A stretch of DNA of 64,000 nt from Streptomyces sp. NBC_01335 (GCF_035953295.1 NZ_CP108371.1:1-64000), one strand, 5' to 3'. Shown: positions 24,958 to 33,756, counted from the first letter of the stretch. The notes: generated from the letters alone by a model not told the origin. Program-made: numbers and translations.

Positions 24958-25944
24958 ATGACGGCCGTCTCCATGACGACTCAGGCCCTCACTCGCCGCA
25001 AGCAGCTCCCCTTCGGCGAGGGCCGTTTCACAGGAAGCAGCACTCTTCCGGGGACCCGCAGCTTCGTCGGAGGAACCGCCGACCCCACCGGCCTCACCCA
25101 CCTTGGTGCCCGGGAGTACGACCCGGCGCTGGGACGCTTCATCTCAGTGGACCCCGTCATCGACCTCGACGACCCCCTGCAGATGAACGCCTACGCATAC
25201 GCCAACAGCCGACCCGTCACTGCATCTGACCCGGACGGCCAGATGTTCTGGGACGGCTTCTGGACCTACGCCAACAAAGCGGCAAAGGCGGGGAAGAAGC
25301 TGGTTCGCCAAACCCCTCACGTATTCAAGAAGGCCAAGAGGCCGCTGATCTCCTACACGAAAAAGTGGAACACGTATTCTCCTTCCGTCTACTACGCAAA
25401 GCAGACGAGTTCCATTCAGGGGAAATCAGTCAAAGCGAAGGCGACAGAGAAGGCGAACGCGACGGAGCGCAAGAAGAAACAAGAAAAGCAAAAGAAGAAG
25501 GATGGCGGAATCTGGGGAAAGCTCAAGGGGGGAACATCGAAGCTCTGGAATCACGCAAATAAGGAGATCACATGGCATAAAGCGGTCGATATTGGAATAG
25601 GGTTTGCCGCAGCGGCTGGCACTGCTTTTTGCATAGCCTCCGTGGCGTGCGGAGTGGGGCTATTCGCAGTCGGCGCAGCCGCCCTCTTCACGGCCGGACT
25701 AGGTGCCCACATGGCAGTTTCTACCGACGAAGAGAAAAAGCAAGGAGCTAGCCAGTACTTGAAGAGGACAGCAAAAGCAGAGGTGCAAGGTATTGTTAGT
25801 GGTGCGCTCTGCGGCCGCGGACCGGGGGGTTGCGTGGCTTTCGGCCCCAAGGCCGGTACGCCACTGGCAGGGGTTGCCCGAACGCAGCTGCCCCGAGAGG
25901 CGGCTAAGATAATCGGAAGAACTATTAGGAAGTACGCCTTCTGA
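24958..25944 (+). pseudogene. Truncated RHS-repeat protein with C-terminal toxin-like region
   Basis: From about residue 35 the frame holds the RHS core end: GTRSFVGGTADPTGLTHLGA, REYDPALGRFISVDP and NAYAYANSRPVTASDPDG. After the DPDG border, where RHS proteins switch to a variable toxin, come about 230 residues. This part has a lysine-rich stretch (KATEKANATERKKKQEKQKK), a hydrophobic segment (IGFAAAAGTAFCIASVACGV) and a basic end. The whole N-terminal shell is gone, cut at the IS256 end three bases upstream. The toxin part is much lower in GC. No nuclease or deaminase motif was recognised, so its activity is unknown. Confidence 0.82.
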
Positions 25945-25953
25945 TTCGAACGC

Positions 25954-25991
25954 GCCGGGTGCGTAAGGGGAGCTCCCCTTACGCACCCGGC
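25954..25991. terminator. 38-bp perfect palindrome, terminator of the RHS tail
   Basis: Nineteen-base arms meet without a spacer around AGCT, nine bases after the RHS stop. It is followed by CTCTTGGTT. Confidence 0.85.
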
Positions 25992-26131
25992 CCTCTTGGT
26001 TAAGGTTTAAGCGCAAGCATGACCCGCGTGACCATCGGAGTTCCATTGGTCATGGCTTGGATTTCGGGGCAATTCATGCGAGTTCTACACTCCCACCCCC
26101 GTCGCCCCGGAAAAGAAAGTGGCAAAAGTTC

Positions 26132-26389
26132 ATGAGCAAGCTTTTGAAGTCGCCGACGCTCCCCTTCGATGAGTGGCTGTCCCAGCGTGATGCAGGGAAA
26201 GTCCTTGATGTTTCCCTGGTTAAGATTGGCATACTTATAGCGGCAGGGCACCTATCTCCGGCCGTGAGTCCCGATGGGGAGGAAGGAGTTATTCGTGATA
26301 GTGTCATCAGTGAGTTGAATTGGCGAAAATCGGCGACATTTTTCGATAAGCTCAGGCGGACGACAAAGGGAATTGTCAGCTTCTTTTAG
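26132..26389 (+). CDS. Small hypothetical protein next to the RHS tail
   Basis: 85 residues from ATG; an upstream TTG would add 25 residues but looks unlike protein. The gene is distinctly AT-rich. Residues 8-60 have an HTH/excisionase-like look (FDEWLSQRDAGKVLDVSLVK, then GHLSPAVS) and the end is basic. An immunity protein is expected directly after an RHS toxin, but the terminator in between and the HTH-like pattern argue against a simple assignment. Confidence 0.5.
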   Translation: MSKLLKSPTLPFDEWLSQRDAGKVLDVSLVKIGILIAAGHLSPAVSPDGEEGVIRDSVISELNWRKSATFFDKLRRTTKGIVSFF

Positions 26390-26559
26390 ATAAGGGTTTA
26401 GGGGAATTAACGCGTCGGTTTGATCTTGTTTTATTTCTATCGGGGCTGAGGAATCTCGTGACCGGGGCCGAGCCGAGCTCGGCCGCGGGGACACCAGACA
26501 CTGCCCGGGGGCACCAGCGATGCTGGTGCCCCCTAAACGAACTGCGTGGTCGACTCCGC
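26390..26559. other. Scar region with a terminator hairpin
   Basis: The one clear structure is GGGGGCACCAGC/GCTGGTGCCCCC with loop GAT at 26507-26533, placed as a terminator for the leftward genes. GCCGAGCTCGGC near 26471 is a small palindrome. The sharp change from AT-rich to GC-rich sequence near 26455 marks a composition boundary. Confidence 0.6.
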
Positions 26560-27022
26560 CAGCAGCGTCTACAGGGTGTCGGCGAGTTCTTCGATCCGGT
26601 CGGCGAGCTGGGCCGGCCGTCGCGGGCGCCAAGACTCGCACGGTGCGGACGGCCGCTCCGGGAACCTGCGCATTGGTTGCCGCCGGGGTGTCGGGGACGA
26701 CGTTCAGGCGGCCGGCGTCCGCGTCGTAGCCCACGGCCTGGACCCGGCCGACGAGTTCGGTGGCGACTGCGGCGAGCATCGTGTCGAAGCGGGCGAGGGC
26801 GGTTCCGCAGGCGGCCGTGGCGGTCATGCCGCGCTCGGTCAACATCCGGCTGATCACGCTGCTCAGACCGAGTGGTTCGCGGCCGTCGCGCCGTACTGCG
26901 GCGGCACCGGTGCGCCGCTTCGGCTTCGGTCGGCCGGCGCCGTTCTTCTTCGCCGTTTCCCGGGCGGCGGTCAGGGCTTGGCGCGCGAGGTCGACCTCTC
27001 GCGGCTCCGGCTCGGGGGTTAC
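26560..27022 (-). pseudogene. Decayed DUF721-family gene
   Basis: The leftward frame reads EPREVDLARQALTAARETAK ... REPLGLSSVISRMLTERGMT ... VQAVGYDADAGRLNVVPDTP ... VRTVRVLAP, the DUF721 outline with the central block (about 40 residues) missing and a frame-lost tail. No start codon exists where one is expected: the codon at the overlap with the upstream gene is GTA, and the upstream stop is TAA. A single G-to-A change from an ancestral GTGA overlap would explain both. DUF721 proteins include DciA-like helicase loaders; on Streptomyces plasmids their role is unknown. Confidence 0.6.
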
Positions 27023-29640
27023 GCGATCACCGCCCCGGTGGCGTCGCGGCCGAGGGCGCGGGCGGCGAGCTCCGGCATCCGGTCCATCCACGACCCGGCC
27101 CCGGCCTGGGCGGCTCGGTGTCCCGTGGCGGCCTGCTCGCGCAGCTGCTTCAGACGCAGCGCGAGCAGGTGCTGGGCGACGCGGTTCCGGGCGGTGGTGG
27201 CGGCCTTCGTCGCGGCGGCGACGGCGGCTTCGCCGGTGGGGTTGTGCTGGAACCACCTCCTGCCCTGCTCGGTCCGGTAGGCCCGGTCGGCCTCCGTGTC
27301 GGCTTCGTCGGTCCGGCCGAACGCGGTCAGCGCGCTGGTCTCGGCTTGGTCGGCGATCTGCTGGACGGTGCTGTGGGCGGTGAGCGCGGCCGCGAGGTCG
27401 GCGCGCTCCTGGTCGTCCTCGAGGTCGGCCGGGTCGGAGAGCTCCAGGAACTCCGCCCACTCGGCGGCGACCTTGCGGCCGATGGCTGTACGGACCCTGA
27501 CATCGAGGGCCGCGACGTCAGCCGCACTGGCCGCAGGGTCGAGCGTCCGCGCCGCGACGAGCTGCACGGCCCGTACGGTGAGCGTCTCGGTCTCGCGGCG
27601 GCAGCCGCACGCCTCGCAGAGCCCACCGGCCCCGGTCTGCCCGCAGTCCTCGCACGCCAGCGCCTGGCGCACCGTGGCGGCGACGGCCGCGGCCTGACGC
27701 TCCAGTTCGGCCCGCTCCTGGGCGGCGGCGCGGGCCGCTTCGCGCTCGGCGTCCCGGACGCGGGCCTCCTCGCGGCGCCGTACGAACCGCGCGGCGTCAG
27801 CAGCAGTCTGGGCTTGCAGCCGCTCCTCGACGACCTGGCGGCGGGCGGCGTCATCGAGGCCGGGCAGCTCCTGGCCGACCTCGGCCACGATCCGGGCGCG
27901 GTGGGCGCGGCGGACGTGGAGCACGTTGGCGCAGTTCTCGCAGGCGGCACCGGTGTCGAGCCGGGCGCCGTCGTCGCACCGCCGGTCCGCGCACGCCTGA
28001 CGCTGCACCAGGCCCCGCCCCATCAGCCACCCGTACGGGCGGTCGACCCGGGCCTCGCCACCAGTCTCATCAAGCCGTGCGGCGAGACGAGCCGCCAGCC
28101 GCCGAGCCGCCGCCTCCCGCCGCACCGCCCCATCTTGCTGGCCCATCCAGCCCTTCAGCCGGCCGAGCTCCGCCTCCGCGGCCGCCTCGACCTGGGCCTG
28201 CTGGAACCCGGACAGCCCCTGCCACAGCCACGAGACCGGCCCCAATGCCACCCGCAGACCGAGATCCTCCGGAAGGTCCACCCTCCGCTGCTGCTGCGTC
28301 TTTTCACCACGCACAGCCTGCGGCTGGCCACCGGCACCAGGACGGGCAGCCAGCTGTCCACCAGGCTCATCGGCCGGGGACTCCTTGGGCTGTTCCCCGC
28401 GCAGCGGGCCGACCTTGGCCGCCCGGGGCCCGGGGACGGCCGCGGCGTCCTCACCGTCGACGGCCTGGTCCTCGCGGTCGCACGCGCACTCCGGCAGCGG
28501 ACCTTCAGCTCCACGGCCTTCGCCGGAAAAGCCACCAGAGAGCGAGAGAGACCCACCGGGAGTAACCACAGAAGCGTGAGAGGCGTGAAGGTGTGCAGCA
28601 TCGGCGCGGTCTGCCGAATCGGACTCCAGGCCCTCCCCGGCACCCTGAACCCCAGTAACTACAGGGATCACAGCCTCCACCATCGTCTCAAGATCGCCGC
28701 ATGCAGTAACGGCGAGGTCTGAAAACACCGCTTCGGTGGCCTCATGGGCCTCCCGGACGGCGATCCCGTGCGCCTGAGCGACCGGCAGCAACCGGACTCG
28801 GCTGCGCGCGTTCAACCCCGACGCCGTCTCCCGTCGGTCCACCGACAGCACGTTCCACTCCTGGAGCCGGGACAGCACCTTTGCCCCGCCCGCCGGCGAG
28901 CAGCCCAGCAGCCGTGCCACCGTCGCCGCTGGACGGCCCCGTTCGCCGTCCACGCTGCCCGAGCACAGCTGCAGCCAGCCCTTCGCGTTCGAGGACAGCA
29001 CCATCAGCAGCAGCCCGAGCCGGTCGGTCGCCGCCCCGCGCCCCGTACGGTCCGCGAGCATCCCGGCCGGGGTCACCCGGCCGTCCTTGTGATTCCAGCC
29101 CGGCGCGAACAGCGCCTCGATCAGCGCCAGGAGCACAACCAGCTCCACCCGCGACAGCGCCAGGACGTGCCGTCGGTCCCCGCCGTGCTGCGCCCGGTAC
29201 ATCGGGATCACCCAGCACTTCAGGCCCGTCACCCGCCCCGCCGCGCTGACCGTCTCGTTCGAGCCGACCACGCCACGGTCACGCAGCTGCGGAAGGACGT
29301 GGTGCCCGATCCGGGACGGCTTCAGCCCGACCCACCGGCCGAGGTCCGTCGCGGTGATCGTCGCGCGGTAGTCCTTCGCCACCTTGGCCTTCGCCATCAG
29401 CACGACGGCCGCCAGGCGCACCGGGTCGTCCGCGTCCTTCAGACCGGGGTCCGACAGCAGCGCGCGCACCGCCGCGAGCAGCCGGGTGCGCATCGTCTCG
29501 GTCAGCTGGAGCGGGTTGCCCACCTCCAGCCGCGCGACCGGCCCGGCCTGAGCCGGGACCGACCGCAGCCGACGGCGCGCAGCCCCGCTGACGAAGGTAC
29601 GGGGGCGCGGGAGCACGGCCGGTGCCGCTACGGCGCTCAT
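27019..29640 (-). CDS. Large winged-helix and zinc-ribbon protein, possible plasmid Rep
   Basis: 873 residues. The N-terminal 330 contain winged-helix units (DLGRWVGLKPSRIGHHVLPQ at about 100-120 and TVARLLGCSPAGGAKVLSRL near 235-255). A long linker rich in charged and proline residues follows. The C-terminal half has C..C pairs CADRRC and ACENC near 575-595, a charged coiled coil (VRDAEREAARAAAQERAELE) and a second set, CEDCGQTGAGGLCEACGC, near 690. It is cytoplasmic. Large wHTH proteins of this layout are frequent on Streptomyces linear plasmids; DNA binding is clear from the sequence, a replication role is inference. The adjacent gene-free, repeat-bearing region fits an origin. Confidence 0.6.
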   Translation of the reverse strand: MSAVAAPAVLPRPRTFVSGAARRRLRSVPAQAGPVARLEVGNPLQLTETMRTRLLAAVRALLSDPGLKDADDPVRLAAVVLMAKAKVAKDYRATITATDLGRWVGLKPSRIGHHVLPQLRDRGVVGSNETVSAAGRVTGLKCWVIPMYRAQHGGDRRHVLALSRVELVVLLALIEALFAPGWNHKDGRVTPAGMLADRTGRGAATDRLGLLLMVLSSNAKGWLQLCSGSVDGERGRPAATVARLLGCSPAGGAKVLSRLQEWNVLSVDRRETASGLNARSRVRLLPVAQAHGIAVREAHEATEAVFSDLAVTACGDLETMVEAVIPVVTGVQGAGEGLESDSADRADAAHLHASHASVVTPGGSLSLSGGFSGEGRGAEGPLPECACDREDQAVDGEDAAAVPGPRAAKVGPLRGEQPKESPADEPGGQLAARPGAGGQPQAVRGEKTQQQRRVDLPEDLGLRVALGPVSWLWQGLSGFQQAQVEAAAEAELGRLKGWMGQQDGAVRREAAARRLAARLAARLDETGGEARVDRPYGWLMGRGLVQRQACADRRCDDGARLDTGAACENCANVLHVRRAHRARIVAEVGQELPGLDDAARRQVVEERLQAQTAADAARFVRRREEARVRDAEREAARAAAQERAELERQAAAVAATVRQALACEDCGQTGAGGLCEACGCRRETETLTVRAVQLVAARTLDPAASAADVAALDVRVRTAIGRKVAAEWAEFLELSDPADLEDDQERADLAAALTAHSTVQQIADQAETSALTAFGRTDEADTEADRAYRTEQGRRWFQHNPTGEAAVAAATKAATTARNRVAQHLLALRLKQLREQAATGHRAAQAGAGSWMDRMPELAARALGRDATGAVIA

Positions 29641-30584
29641 CGGCCCACCACCCCGGCGAAAGCCCCGGAGCTCGTACGGGTCGCGATCTTCTGCATCTGC
29701 ATGGGGTCGGTGTACACGCCAAAGCGGACACCCCCCTGAGCAGGAAAAACGCTCGATTCGTCATCCACCCGATGACCCTGCATCGGGAGCCCTGTGGACA
29801 GAGGCCAGCGAGCCCCGATTGCCCCCAACCCTCCCGCACGGCGGGCAACAACTTCAGAGCCCGTCCCGCCACACGGGAAGCCGCTCTCGCGGACGTCCCC
29901 GTCGACGGAGTTGTTGACGACCTCCGCGAGCGGGTGCACGAGCCGAGCGGCCGATACCGCGACCGTGTCCCGCAAGGCCGCTCCGAACGCGCCGCGCTCG
30001 TAGCTTCCTACCGGAAATTCAACTTCCGGTACGGAACGGAAAAAGCTGGGCGAACGGTACGCCGATCCCGTCACACGGGACGACCGCCGCGCCTGAACCG
30101 GGGTGAAACGGACAGGGCCAAGCTGACAGGGGGACACCACTTCGGGCACTATAAGAACGACCCACCTTCCATATAGCTGAACGAACCGAGCCCCTCGGGG
30201 CTGGACGGCCAGATGTGCGGATGTGCTGGGACCGCCCCCTTCGTGAGAAGCGGGCGGATCTAGATCGGGTGGGGGGAGATTTCTCCTCCCCTCCCGGTTC
30301 TGGTGAACCGCAGGGCCCCTGTCATAGGGCCCCGCGGATCGGTAGGGCATCGACCGTTGTCAGCGGCCGGGTCTTGCTGGTGGCCCTTGTCAAAGGGGCC
30401 GACCCGCTTGTCAAGGCGGGGTTTATGAGAGATGAACTGGCTCGATGAGCCGAAGCTCAGAACCGGCGTCAACCGGAACTGAGCAGCCGAACTGAGGTGT
30501 CACGCCCCAGTCGGTGCGAAGGGCCGCGCTGGCCGAAGCGGATTGTCAGTCCGCAAGGTGGCCGCGCGGCCGGTGGCGGCTACG
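29641..30584. other. Gene-free, repeat-bearing region
   Basis: Frames here have no protein-like composition. Visible structures are CCGGAA/TTCCGG (30011-30029) and GGGCCC/GGGCCC-type stems near 30311-30334. There is also a TGTGGACAG within a 15-base string shared with 9049-9063, one base off the Streptomyces DnaA box. Finally there is a set of four TGTCA-headed repeats (separate entry). An origin or a large promoter region are the two readings. Confidence 0.45.
30320..30418. repeat. Four TGTCA-headed GC repeats
   Basis: TGTCATAGGGCCCCG (30320), TGTCAGCGGCCGGG (30358), TGTCAAAGGGGCCG (30388) and TGTCAAGGCGGGG (30409) lie in the same direction, with intervals of 38, 30 and 21 bases. Intervals are not regular, so these are weak iteron candidates. 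Confidence 0.4.
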
Positions 30585-30893
30585 TCACCCCGACCCCCTT
30601 GAATCCAAGGCTGGCGTCGGCATGCCCGCATCCGCTTTCGCGGCGTCGGGGAAGCGTTCGGCGAGGCCCTTGAGGAGACGCAGGTAGTTCTCGCGGTGCG
30701 GGCGTCGAGGGCTGGTCTGACCCAGCTCCCAGCGCGTGACCGCGACCCTCTTCACGCCCACCGCGTCCGCGACGTCCTGCTGGGTGAGGCCGGCCGCGAG
30801 GCGCAGCTTCGCGCGCACACGCGGAGACGGCAGAGCCTCGGGGAGGCCGTTCAGCAGAGCGTCCACCCGCTGCGAGCGGTCCGAGTCGGACAT
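30585..30893 (-). CDS. Stand-alone Tap-like HTH protein
   Basis: 102 residues from ATG with GGAAGG upstream. Residues 23-85 form an XRE HTH (LRLAAGLTQQDVADAVGVKR) followed by ELGQTSPRRPHRENYLRLLK and GLAERFP. Position by position this follows the N-terminal HTH of the Tap protein in this same window (LREAAGLSQAQIATALNARR, then ETGRTEPRPPKRAAYARLLE and GLAARFP). It therefore looks like the DNA-binding head of a Tap-like protein without its body, or a regulator from which such heads derive. Confidence 0.75.
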   Translation of the reverse strand: MSDSDRSQRVDALLNGLPEALPSPRVRAKLRLAAGLTQQDVADAVGVKRVAVTRWELGQTSPRRPHRENYLRLLKGLAERFPDAAKADAGMPTPALDSRGSG

Positions 30894-30997
30894 AGCCACG
30901 CCTTCCATGATCGTTGTAACCATGAAAGATACACGGCCCGGCTGAGCTATGGCGTCGCTGAATGTCGTGCCGCCGGAGGAACAGGAGATGGCCGTCG

Positions 30998-31465
30998 TCA
31001 TGCCAGTTTCCCGAGATGTGCGTTGACGGCCTTCGCGGCCGCCGACAGCTCGGGCAACTCCACCACTGTCACCCCAGCTTCCACCAGCTGCTCGTAGCCG
31101 ACGCAGTCGTCGACGAACAGGCTTGGCTCGCGCCAGGCAATGACGACGCGCGGGATGCCGGCCTCGAGGATCCGCTGGGCACAGGGCGTACGGGAGGCGC
31201 TGCGCTGGGAGCAGGGCTCCAGCGTGCTGTAGATCGTCGCCTCCGCGAGGCGCGGGTCGTCCTGGGGGAGTTGGGCGAGGGCGACTTCCTCCGCGTGCTC
31301 GCGGGGGCCGGTCGCGCGGGAGTAGCCGGACGCCAGCTCGGTGCCGTCCTCGCCGACGATGACCGCCCCGACCGAGTAGGCGCCCGTGGCCGGAGGGCAC
31401 AGCGTGGCAAGGTCGATCGCACGCTGTATCCAGCGCAGGTCCTGGGCTCGGTCGGGTGCGTACAT
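30998..31465 (-). CDS. RibD-type zinc deaminase
   Basis: 155 residues, a cytidine-deaminase-fold enzyme. Zinc and catalytic residues are in HAEE (about 57-60) and TLEPCSQRSASRTPC (about 80-94), a spacing like that of the RibD/RibG deaminase domain. Its ATG shares one base with the stop of the upstream reductase gene (TGATG), so the two are translated together and probably act in sequence on a pyrimidine-type substrate. In riboflavin synthesis these two activities are fused; here they are separate proteins and the real substrate is unknown. Confidence 0.88.
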   Translation of the reverse strand: MYAPDRAQDLRWIQRAIDLATLCPPATGAYSVGAVIVGEDGTELASGYSRATGPREHAEEVALAQLPQDDPRLAEATIYSTLEPCSQRSASRTPCAQRILEAGIPRVVIAWREPSLFVDDCVGYEQLVEAGVTVVELPELSAAAKAVNAHLGKLA

Positions 31466-32148
31466 CAGGCGGTGCGCTCCTTCGGGGCGTAGCGGACGAA
31501 GACCACGTCGTCGATCGCGCGGACCTCCAGCACCTTCATCCGGGCCGTCGATCCGCCGGGGTAGTCGGTGGCGCCCAGGAAGCGCGCCGCCTCCGGCTGA
31601 CCCACCAGCAGCGGCGCGATGGCCAGGTGTACTTCGTCGGCGAGGTTCTGCGACATGAGCTGGGTGTGTATGGTGCCGCCGCCCTCCACCATCAGCCGCT
31701 CGACACCGCGGCGCCCGAGCTCATCGAGCACCAGGCCCCAGTCCAGTTCGGGGCCGACGCTGACGACGTCAGCGAGGCCGCCCAAGGTGGCGCGCACCTT
31801 CTCTACCGCTCTGTCCACGGTGAGCACGAGCTTTTCGCCGCCGTGGTGCCAGAACTTGAGGTCGGCGGACAGGTCGCCGCTCGCCGTGACGGTGACCTTC
31901 AGGGGGTACTCGGGCTTGCCGGCGGCCACGCGCTTCGCCCGGCGGTCGTCGCTGTTCACCAGCAGGCGAGGGTTGTCCCGACGCATCGTGTTCGCACCGA
32001 TCAGGATGGCGTCGGATTCGGCGCGGACCTGGTCCACGCGGTCGAAGTCGCGCTCGTTGGACAGACGCAGCCGGTCGGCGCTGGTGTCGTCCAGGTATCC
32101 GTCGACCGACGTGGCGGCGGAGAGGATGACGTACGGGCGAGTGGTCAT
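31465..32148 (-). CDS. RibD_C/dihydrofolate-reductase-fold reductase
   Basis: 227 residues. The N-terminal RPYVILSAATSVDGYLDD, the central SDAILIGANTMRRDNPRLLV, and VERLMVEGGGTIHTQLMSQN near the C-terminus are the RibD_C hallmarks, including the glycine-rich NADPH loop. It should reduce an aminopyrimidine-like sugar or a related compound. It is coupled to the deaminase gene downstream and follows the XRE-TPR gene by 21 bases. Confidence 0.87.
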   Translation of the reverse strand: MTTRPYVILSAATSVDGYLDDTSADRLRLSNERDFDRVDQVRAESDAILIGANTMRRDNPRLLVNSDDRRAKRVAAGKPEYPLKVTVTASGDLSADLKFWHHGGEKLVLTVDRAVEKVRATLGGLADVVSVGPELDWGLVLDELGRRGVERLMVEGGGTIHTQLMSQNLADEVHLAIAPLLVGQPEAARFLGATDYPGGSTARMKVLEVRAIDDVVFVRYAPKERTA

Positions 32149-32169
32149 GTGGTCGGGGATCCGTTTCTC

Positions 32170-33603
32170 TCAGGACTGGTGGGCAAGGACAGCATCGAAG
32201 TTCTCACGGAAGGCGGACACCTCCGGCTGGCGCTGCCACGGGACCAGCGTCCTGTCGAGGTTGACCAGCTCGCGCATGATCCGGCCGGAGCCGGTGTCCC
32301 GTGCGACGGCCAGGGCCTGGAGGCCAACGGCGGCGGCCTCTTCCGGTGAACCGGCGCCAGCGTGGGCGACCGCGGCGCGGGCCAGGTAGACGCCTCGGTC
32401 TCGGTGGTAGCCGGCGGGCAGGGCCTTGATGGCGTTGGTGAAGATCTCTGCGGCCTGAGCGTGCTTGCCCAGCACCTCCAGGCCCTGCGCGCGGTGGACA
32501 TCGAGGTACTGCTCGTTCAGCCACACGCCCCAAGGGGTCGTGTCGCTAAGGACGCGGTCAAGGGCGTTGCGGACGTCGTCGATCGCGCGCTCGCTGTCGG
32601 TGGGCTCACCCCGAAGCGCGTGGCCGTACGACTCGTAGGTCCTGGCGACCGCCGCGAGGCGGCTCCGGGGCCGCGCCATCCGCTGTGCCGCCTCAGCCAG
32701 GTCGACAACGTCGACCACATCCCGCTTCTCCCCGGCGAGCTGTGCCTTGCGCGCCATCACGTAGGAGGTCAGGTCGCCGTCGCCGACGGTGTGACTCCAC
32801 TGGAACGCCCTGTCGAGCCAGAACTCTGCGTTGTCGAAGTCGCCCATGTCCTGGTAGAGCCAGGAGGCGAACTCCGCGTACTGCGTCTGGAGTTCCATCA
32901 GGTCCTGACGGTCAACGCCCTTGGTGTCGCGGCGCAGCGTCTTGATCTTCTCGATGTGGTCGCGCACGGCTGCGATGGCGGTCCGCGGCCCCATCAGGTT
33001 GTCGTTGTCGATCAGCAGTCGGCGAGCCTGCCTGAAATGCTCGACAGGCGTACCGCTGTACGCGGCCGCCAACCGCGAGGGCTGCTTGAAATTCTGAGCG
33101 ATCCCGGAGTCCGCGACCGCCGGCGTGCCCACGCCGAATGCGGCCGCAGCGCCGATGCCTACCCCACCACGCAGCAAGTCGCGTCGATCGAGCGCCACGA
33201 ATACCACCGATCCATCCCGTAGACGAGCGGGGACAAAGATCCCCTCGTGATCAGACGCTGCCCGCTGGATGCCCACTGTGGCCAGTCCGAGCGACGCTTC
33301 GGATACATGGGGAGCAGAAACGGATACAGGAGCCCGACCGGATACATCGAGGTTGATCCGCTGCCAGAGGTCGACCAGCACACCGCCGGCTCGGAGTAAG
33401 GAATCGATCCGCTCGACTTCGGCCCGGTCCTTCGGCGGGCGGCTGGCGTTCTCCCATTTCTGCAGCTTGGAGTGCGACATGAAGGACTTCGCGGCCAGAT
33501 CCCGGAGGGACATTCCGCGGACCTTACGGAGCTCTCGAAGCGTGTATCCGAAGCGGTGCAGAGGCGACTGCTCCGGTGTCAGCTCGTTCGGCTGCTGCCC
33601 CAC
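32170..33603 (-). CDS. XRE-family regulator with TPR-like C-terminus
   Basis: 477 residues. GTG at 33603 is preferred because GGAGG lies nine bases upstream; a GTG eight codons earlier has no such site. The HTH is at about 20-60 (LRELRKVRGMSLRDLAAKSF), and a helical-repeat region typical of Streptomyces TPR regulators fills 170-460 (e.g. FASWLYQDMGDFDNAEFWLD, YLARAAVAHAGAGSPEEAAA). Such proteins often sense peptides or small signals. Just upstream is a perfect dyad, GTGTATCCAG and CTGGATACAC three bases apart, and GTATCC-like words recur in its first 300 bases, so autoregulation is likely. It heads the deaminase-reductase operon. Confidence 0.92.
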   Translation of the reverse strand: MGQQPNELTPEQSPLHRFGYTLRELRKVRGMSLRDLAAKSFMSHSKLQKWENASRPPKDRAEVERIDSLLRAGGVLVDLWQRINLDVSGRAPVSVSAPHVSEASLGLATVGIQRAASDHEGIFVPARLRDGSVVFVALDRRDLLRGGVGIGAAAAFGVGTPAVADSGIAQNFKQPSRLAAAYSGTPVEHFRQARRLLIDNDNLMGPRTAIAAVRDHIEKIKTLRRDTKGVDRQDLMELQTQYAEFASWLYQDMGDFDNAEFWLDRAFQWSHTVGDGDLTSYVMARKAQLAGEKRDVVDVVDLAEAAQRMARPRSRLAAVARTYESYGHALRGEPTDSERAIDDVRNALDRVLSDTTPWGVWLNEQYLDVHRAQGLEVLGKHAQAAEIFTNAIKALPAGYHRDRGVYLARAAVAHAGAGSPEEAAAVGLQALAVARDTGSGRIMRELVNLDRTLVPWQRQPEVSAFRENFDAVLAHQS

Positions 33604-33630
33604 TTGGTGATCCCTCCATGTCTCCACTCG

Positions 33631-33653
33631 GTGTATCCAGCGGCTGGATACAC
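33631..33653 (-). promoter_or_regulatory. Operator dyad of the XRE-TPR gene
   Basis: GTGTATCCAG and its exact complement CTGGATACAC are separated by CGG, 28 bases ahead of the GTG start. GTGTATCC and GGATACA words also occur near 33300-33350 and 33540 inside the gene. Confidence 0.7.
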
Positions 33654-33756
33654 GCCCGATCTAGAACTCGCTCCCGGGCTGGGCCTACAACTTTGCTAAC
33701 GAAGTTGGACCGGCCAGGGAGGGACGAACATGCGCAATGGGACGCGGGGAAGGACG

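Noticed and set aside
26872..28722. 616-codon rightward open frame
   Set aside because: Antisense to the large winged-helix protein gene, with repetitive G/R/A-rich product and no ribosome site.
29637..30350. 237-codon leftward frame in the gene-free region
   Set aside because: No ribosome site, mixed low-complexity composition, and it overlaps the start of the large winged-helix gene.
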